From contig CAMLFK010000174.1 of the NCBI GenBank assembly GCA_946479255.1, positions 1 through 10,567 of the forward strand: DNA of 10,567 nucleotides, in the 5' to 3' direction. Below, piece by piece: positions 6,912 to 10,567 of this stretch. Origin of the DNA: an uncultured Oxalobacteraceae bacterium (GTDB taxonomy: Bacteria; Pseudomonadota; Gammaproteobacteria; Burkholderiales; Burkholderiaceae). The notes under the pieces are model-generated. The model did not search any database, had not been told where the DNA came from, and saw nothing but the letters and a program-made list of their open reading frames with translations. How positions within the stretch are numbered: the first letter of the stretch is position 1; every line of letters begins with the position of its first letter. Both the position numbers and the translations under genes were made by a program.

Positions 6912-6938
6912 TTGTCAAATTATCGGAGACGCACACAA

Positions 6939-9098
6939 ATGAAGTATATAAAAACACTACTAGTGTTGGCGACCGCGCTCGCCGCTGCCAGCGCATCGGC
7001 CCAGAACGCCGCAGGCTATAAATGGGATATCGTCCCGTTCGGCGGCGCCGGCATGGTGACCGGGGTCTACCCGTCCAAGACCGAACCGGGCATGGTATAT
7101 GCCCGCACCGACGTGGGCGGCGCCTACCGCTGGGACAAGAACAATGCCAAATGGGTGGCGCTGATGGACTGGGTGCCCGAAACCGAAGCTGGGATGATGG
7201 GTGTCGACTCGATGGCGGTCGATCCCAAGAACGCCGCCCACATCGTGCTGCTGACCGGCATCAACTACTTCAACGACGGCAAAACAGTGATTTTGCGTTC
7301 AACCAATTATGGCCAAAGCTTCACCAGCACCGACGTGACGGCGCAGGCCAAAGTCGCCGGCTTTGGCCCCGGCCGCCATAGCGATCGGCTCTCCTTCGAC
7401 CCGGGATCGAGTAACGTCCTGTATCTCGGCAGCCGCGCCAACGGTCTGTTCAAGAGCACCGATTCCGGCGCCAGCTGGACCCGCATGAACGGCCTGAACG
7501 TCACCACCACGCCGAATCAAAACGGCGTCAACGTGGTGTTGCCGGACCCGAACAGCGTGGTGAACGGCGTGGCCCAGCGCCTGATCGTCGGCGTCTCGCG
7601 CCCCAGTACGGTCGGCCCCAACCTCTATCGCAGCAACGATGGCGGCCAGACTTTTAGCGCCATCAGCGGCCCACCAGGCCATTTGATGCCCCAGCACGGC
7701 GCCTTCGATGGCCAGGGCAACCTCTACATCACTTACGCCAACGGCGCCGGTCCGGGCGCGCTCGATGCGCCATTGAATGTGTCGGATGCGATGGACCAGG
7801 GAGGCGTTTGGAAATACAACATCGCCAACGGGAACTGGAGCAATGTGACCCCGGCCGGCTGGACCAGGGCGTTCGGCGGCCTCAGCATCGATCCGAAGAA
7901 CCCGCAGCGCATCATTACCTCCACCATGTATGTTTGGGCTCAGCAGTGGAATAACCAGGCCAACGGGGATATCAACGGGGGCGATCGCGTCTTCCTGACC
8001 ACCAATGGCGGCGCCAGCTGGACCGACGTGGTCGCCAATGGCGTCAAGAACACCAACGGCATCGACTGGATCTCGGAGAGTTCCATGCACGCTGCCGGCA
8101 CGGTGGTATTCGATCCCTTCAATACCCAGACCGTCTGGGGCGTTTCGGGCAACGGCATCTTCAAGACCACCAACGTGAGCGCCTCACAACCGACCTGGAC
8201 CTTTGACGTCAAGGGTCTGGAAGAATCCGTGCCGCTGGGCATAGTCAGCGTGCCGGGCGGTCCGCTGGTGACCGCGATCGGCGACTACGACGGATTCCGC
8301 AATTCCAACACCTCGACCTACGGAACGCGCTTTACACCCACGATGGGATCGACCTTCGGCCTGGCCATGGCCCCCGCCAATCCGAATATCATGGCGCGCG
8401 TCGGCAACAAGCTGCAGGTCTCGTGGAACGGTTCGGTGAACTGGTACCAGGCCGCGGTCACCAACGGCGCCAATGGCCAGGTGGCGCTGTCGGCCAATGG
8501 CGGCGTTCTGTTGCATAGCCCGGACAACTCCACCACCACCTACCGTTCCGACAACTTTGGCGCCAGCTGGACGACGTCCAACAACCTGAACGTCCCGAAT
8601 GCCCGCCCGGTCGCCGACGCTTATCACAACAACCTGTTCTACGCCTACGACCCCGACAACGGCAATTTCTGGACCAGTTATGACGGCGGCGTCAACTTCT
8701 GGGTCTCCAGCGTCCCGGGAAACCACGGTGTGAAGCGCCTCGGCGTCCCGCCCGGTATTGGCGGAGAAGTCTGGCTGCCGATGAACTACAAGGGCCTGAT
8801 GCGCTCCACCAATTCCGGCAGCTCCTTTACGAAGATCAACAGCGTGACAGACTGCTCCGCCATCACCTTCGGCAAGGCGGCCCCCGGATTGAGCTACCCC
8901 ACCATCTTCATCTGGGGCACCGTGGGCGGTGTGCGCGGCATGTTCCGCTCTACCGATGTCGGCAACACCTGGCTGCGCGTCAATGACGACGCGCACCAGT
9001 ACGGAACCAAAGGCGAACACATCACGGGTGACATGAACACCTTCGGCGTGGTGTACATGGGCACGGGCGGCCGCGGCCTGGCAGTGGGCCGGCCATAA
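6939..9098 (+). CDS. Secreted GH74-family xyloglucanase-like glycoside hydrolase, copy 2
   Basis: A 719-residue paralogue of the preceding gene, roughly three quarters identical by eye, with the same signal peptide sequence (cleavage after Ala21) and no accessory module. The candidate catalytic aspartates are conserved: Asp58 in RTDVGGAYRW and Asp449 in IGDYDGF (copy 1 has GDYEGF). Asp boxes recur at the same places, for example STDSGASW at 173, SNDGGQTF at 232 and STDVGNTW at 671. Differences cluster in short stretches (about 104-118, 136-150, 267-285, 330-348 and 590-602), the pattern expected of loops around a propeller cleft. Start 6939 is preferred over the in-frame TTG at 6912, as it has GGAGAC 8 bases upstream and matches copy 1. 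It may be co-transcribed with copy 1 by read-through, and probably acts on the same polymer with altered preference. Confidence 0.9.
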   Translation: MKYIKTLLVLATALAAASASAQNAAGYKWDIVPFGGAGMVTGVYPSKTEPGMVYARTDVGGAYRWDKNNAKWVALMDWVPETEAGMMGVDSMAVDPKNAAHIVLLTGINYFNDGKTVILRSTNYGQSFTSTDVTAQAKVAGFGPGRHSDRLSFDPGSSNVLYLGSRANGLFKSTDSGASWTRMNGLNVTTTPNQNGVNVVLPDPNSVVNGVAQRLIVGVSRPSTVGPNLYRSNDGGQTFSAISGPPGHLMPQHGAFDGQGNLYITYANGAGPGALDAPLNVSDAMDQGGVWKYNIANGNWSNVTPAGWTRAFGGLSIDPKNPQRIITSTMYVWAQQWNNQANGDINGGDRVFLTTNGGASWTDVVANGVKNTNGIDWISESSMHAAGTVVFDPFNTQTVWGVSGNGIFKTTNVSASQPTWTFDVKGLEESVPLGIVSVPGGPLVTAIGDYDGFRNSNTSTYGTRFTPTMGSTFGLAMAPANPNIMARVGNKLQVSWNGSVNWYQAAVTNGANGQVALSANGGVLLHSPDNSTTTYRSDNFGASWTTSNNLNVPNARPVADAYHNNLFYAYDPDNGNFWTSYDGGVNFWVSSVPGNHGVKRLGVPPGIGGEVWLPMNYKGLMRSTNSGSSFTKINSVTDCSAITFGKAAPGLSYPTIFIWGTVGGVRGMFRSTDVGNTWLRVNDDAHQYGTKGEHITGDMNTFGVVYMGTGGRGLAVGRP

Positions 9099-9162
9099 GG
9101 ATCCCGCCCTTATGGCGAACCTTATAGCAATTCCAGCGGACTTCCGCTGAGTCGTGACCGCT

Positions 9163-9202
9163 CTCGCCTGTCCTTGCCCGCGCAAGGACAGGCGAGTTTT
9201 TT
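9163..9202 (+). terminator. Intrinsic terminator after GH74 copy 2
   Basis: CTCGCCTGTCCTTGC (9163-9177) pairs perfectly over 15 bp with GCAAGGACAGGCGAG (9182-9196), loop CCGC, followed by six Ts (9197-9202). Two smaller dyads precede it: CATAAGG/CCTTATG around the stop codon and CAGCGGA-CT-TCCGCTG (9134-9149). Confidence 0.9.
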
Positions 9203-9278
9203 GTGTTCCCCTCAGGAGCGCCATGGAGCGGGCGATCCGGTCGCGCTCGACGCCCTGATCCGCCCCCCCCAGGATTCG

Positions 9279-9370
9279 ATCTGCATTACCATCTCAACTA
9301 TCCGCACGCCAGAGGTTTTTCTGTTAAAACGTGATGAATTAAAGATAGTGTAGACATGTCCAGAGTATAT
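9279..9370 (+). repeat. Right copy of ~93-bp direct repeat: upstream region and start of the pseudopilin gene
   Basis: Counterpart of 4438-4530. It covers the 77 nt before the pseudopilin ATG at 9356 and the first five codons. The ATG sits inside the palindrome GACATGTC, present in both copies. It presumably contains the promoter of the pseudopilin gene, though no standard -35/-10 pair is evident; no good ribosome-binding site is seen either. A run of eight Cs (9263-9270) lies just outside the repeat. Confidence 0.8.
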
Positions 9371-10285
9371 GACGAGCGGGGCACCCGGCAACTCCCCCAG
9401 CGGCAAACCGTATTCCGACCTGTAGTAACGCGCCAGCGTCACTCGCGCGGGTTCACTTACCTCGGCCTGATGATCCTGATCACGATCATCGGGTTGGTTA
9501 GCGCGGCAGGCTTGAAGATGGGCAGCTTGATGCAGCGCGCCGCCGCCGAGGAAGAATTGCTGGAAATCGGCGCCCAGTTCAGCCAGGCGCTGCGCAGCTA
9601 TGCCGCGGCCACCCCGCCAGGGCAGCTGCAACAGCCGCCCAATCTGCAAGCCCTGTTGAAAGACCCCCGTTTCCCCAATCCGCGCCGGCATTTGCGCAAG
9701 ATCTTCGTCGACCCCTTGACCGGCAAGACCGAGTGGGGCGTCATGTATTTCGGGGACAAGGTCGGCGTGATCGGCATATACAGCCTGTCGACCCGGCGTC
9801 CGCTCAAGATCGCCAATTTCGACAGCCGCTTCGTCAACATGGAGAATCGCGAGCGTATTTCTGATTGGAAATTTTTAAGGGCTGGCGGCGATATCGTCAA
9901 TCCGAGCCAGCAGATCCACCAGATGCCGGGGGGCGGCGCCATGCCGAGGTCGATGTTCCGGCCGGGTGCACTCCCGAACGAGGGCAGGCCGCCCCTGGGC
10001 CAGGCGCCCGTCGGCAACCAGCCGATCGCGCCGCCGCCTCAACCGGCGCCAGTCCAGGAAGCGCCGGTCGAGCAAGCCAGGCCGGACGAGGGCCAGCCGA
10101 TGGAAGCGCCGCCCGAGGACGAGAAGGAGAAAGAGATAGAGAAAGAGAAAGAAAAAGAGAAGGAGAAGGAGAAGGAGAAGGAGAAAGACGCCGAAGAGCA
10201 GCAGGCGCAGGACGACGCCAGCGGCACCAGCCAACCACAGCCCGAGGTGACGCCTCCGCCCCAGGTTCCGCCGACCCCGCGCTGA
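9356..10285 (+). CDS. Type II secretion pseudopilin-like protein with Pro-rich and Glu-Lys-rich tail
   Basis: A 309-residue protein. A basic leader of 32 residues ends in RG, followed by FTYLGLMILITIIGLVSAAG. That is a prepilin peptidase site (G32/F33) and an N-terminal hydrophobic helix, as in type II secretion or type IV pseudopilins. The usual Glu at mature position 5 is replaced by Gly, a departure from major pilins. A globular part follows to about residue 175 (AAEEELLEIGAQFSQALRSY, LLKDPRFP, RKIFVDPLTGKTEWG, ISDWKF), as in GspG-like proteins of betaproteobacteria. From about 183 on it is Pro/Gly/Gln-rich. It then has eight consecutive Glu-Lys pairs at about 261-276 and a Pro-rich end. 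The extended tail is unusual and probably disordered. ATG 9356 is the only start I found before the hydrophobic helix. No other secretion genes are in view. Confidence 0.8.
   Translation: MSRVYDERGTRQLPQRQTVFRPVVTRQRHSRGFTYLGLMILITIIGLVSAAGLKMGSLMQRAAAEEELLEIGAQFSQALRSYAAATPPGQLQQPPNLQALLKDPRFPNPRRHLRKIFVDPLTGKTEWGVMYFGDKVGVIGIYSLSTRRPLKIANFDSRFVNMENRERISDWKFLRAGGDIVNPSQQIHQMPGGGAMPRSMFRPGALPNEGRPPLGQAPVGNQPIAPPPQPAPVQEAPVEQARPDEGQPMEAPPEDEKEKEIEKEKEKEKEKEKEKEKDAEEQQAQDDASGTSQPQPEVTPPPQVPPTPR
10121..10186 (+). repeat. (GAGAAG)n-like hexanucleotide repeat in the pseudopilin tail
   Basis: About eleven imperfect copies of GAGAAG/GAGAAA, encoding Glu-Lys pairs with one Ile interruption; the core 10157-10180 is four exact GAGAAG units. 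Change by whole units keeps the reading frame, so tail length could vary between strains. Confidence 0.85.
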
Positions 10286-10350
10286 TGACGGCGCAAGGTG
10301 GTGACGTCACTGCGGCACTCGATGCGTTCAAGGTCGCGTTGGCGGATCCG
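10286..10350. other. Convergent intergenic region with palindrome
   Basis: Short gap between the pseudopilin gene and the opposing PhoD-like gene. It holds the perfect 10-bp palindrome GTGACGTCAC (10301-10310). GCGCAAGG (10291-10298) is complementary to CCTTGCGC (10355-10362). A small dyad CCTTGC-GCAG-GCAAGG (10355-10370) covers the last codons of the PhoD-like gene. No T-run terminator is evident on either strand. Confidence 0.4.
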
Positions 10351-10567
10351 TCATCCTTGCGCAGGCAAGGTCTTCGAAAACTGCGACACTCCATCCAGAT
10401 TGAACAACTCCGCGGTCAGCGCTTTCGACACCGGATCGATCAGCACCTCCCCAAAGAACTGGAACCCAGCAAACGGCGAAGCGTTAGCCTTGGCCGGCGC
10501 TTTCTCGAACACGACGGTCGGCCCGAAGGTCTTGTCCATCTTGTTCGGCCCGAACGAGCCGGCATTC
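10351..10567 (-). CDS. C-terminus of a PhoD-type alkaline phosphatase, truncated by window edge
   Basis: The minus-strand frame is open from the window end to a TGA at 10353-10351 (71 codons). It reads NAGSFGPNKMDKTFGPTVVF, then EKAPAKANASPFAGFQFFGE and VLIDPVSKALTAELFNLDGV. The pattern SFGPN..D.TFGP.V.F, then SP..GFQFFGEV.ID, then LTAEL.NLDG resembles the C-terminal end of PhoD-family (metallophosphatase-type) alkaline phosphatases. Those are exported phosphodiesterases/phosphomonoesterases that release phosphate from organic esters. The catalytic metal-binding part lies outside the window and cannot be checked, so the assignment rests on tail similarity only. An internal ATG at 10539 is not the start, because the similar sequence continues upstream. 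The gene is convergent with the pseudopilin gene. Confidence 0.6.
   Translation of the reverse strand, partial: NAGSFGPNKMDKTFGPTVVFEKAPAKANASPFAGFQFFGEVLIDPVSKALTAELFNLDGVSQFSKTLPAQG

Larger units (their letters stand above)
4640..6924 (+). repeat. Tandem duplication unit 1 (GH74 gene, leader and 3' hairpin)
   Basis: The segment from GGAGACGCACACAAATG through the GH74 gene, its stop-codon hairpin and the 15-bp terminator-like hairpin is repeated starting at 6925, an offset of 2285 bp at the leader. The leader and first codons are almost identical between units, as is the hairpin stem. Confidence 0.85.
6925..9202 (+). repeat. Tandem duplication unit 2
   Basis: Second unit of the duplication, running from GGAGACGCACACAAATG at 6925 to the end of the terminator T-run. 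Both flanking non-coding modules of unit 1 are retained (leader, stop-codon hairpin and 15-bp hairpin), which shows that the gene was copied as a whole transcription unit. Confidence 0.85.

Noticed and set aside
4640..9202. CRISPR or other short spaced repeat array
   Set aside because: The repeats are gene-sized tandem duplicates plus Asp-box protein repeats; there are no short repeats with regular spacers.
8184..9224. Long minus-strand open frames opposite the GH74 genes (also 5014-5814, 6136-6996 and 7299-8090)
   Set aside because: They occur at matching places in both duplicates and have GC-driven composition, as expected for codon-bias shadows of the real plus-strand genes.
9223..9258. 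11-codon ORF after the second terminator, preceded by CAGGAGCG, possibly a stub of a third GH74 copy
   Set aside because: Too short, and its codons do not match the start of the GH74 genes; the resemblance to a leader is limited to a generic Shine-Dalgarno.

Overview
The window looks like chromosome of a GC-rich betaproteobacterium, most likely of the Oxalobacteraceae (Massilia/Duganella/Janthinobacterium type). This is inferred from GC content, codon use and the style of the fructose-bisphosphatase, chemoreceptor, pseudopilin and PhoD-like proteins; no database search was made.

Layout. (1) Positions 1-1070 are core chromosome: the 3' part of class I fructose-1,6-bisphosphatase (fbp), two adjacent hairpins, a tRNA-Thr(CGT) gene and its terminator. 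(2) Positions 1257-2945 hold a complete transmembrane chemoreceptor. (3) Positions 3174-3665 hold a small membrane-anchored protein of the ElaB/YqjD/DUF883 type, closed by a strong hairpin. (4) Positions 3666-4653 have no intact gene. They contain a decayed stub of a KatE-type catalase with a frameshift and truncation, a 12-bp inverted repeat, and an AT-richer leader. (5) Positions 4654-9098 hold two tandem secreted GH74-family xyloglucanase-like proteins. They arose from a 2285-bp tandem duplication that includes the ribosome-binding leader and the 3' terminator hairpin. (6) Positions 9356-10285 hold a pseudopilin-like protein with a long Pro-rich and Glu-Lys-rich tail. (7) The end of a PhoD-type alkaline phosphatase gene enters from the right on the minus strand.

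The most notable structure is a diverged direct repeat of about 93 bp at 4438-4530 and 9279-9370, which brackets the GH74 pair. The right copy runs into the start codon of the pseudopilin gene. The left copy keeps the same ATG and five similar codons before a stop, so it looks like a detached 5' end of that gene. This suggests the GH74 block was inserted at, or duplicated together with, the pseudopilin promoter. Next to a catalase relic, the whole 3.7-9.4 kb segment reads as a remodelled accessory island.

Working together: the two GH74 enzymes would be exported through Sec signal peptides and attack the beta-1,4-glucan backbone of xyloglucan, a plant hemicellulose. The copies differ mostly in loops, so they may divide substrates. 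The first copy's terminator hairpin has lost its U-run, which would allow read-through and operon-like expression of both enzymes. I see no clear evidence for an entirely new defence or mobile system.
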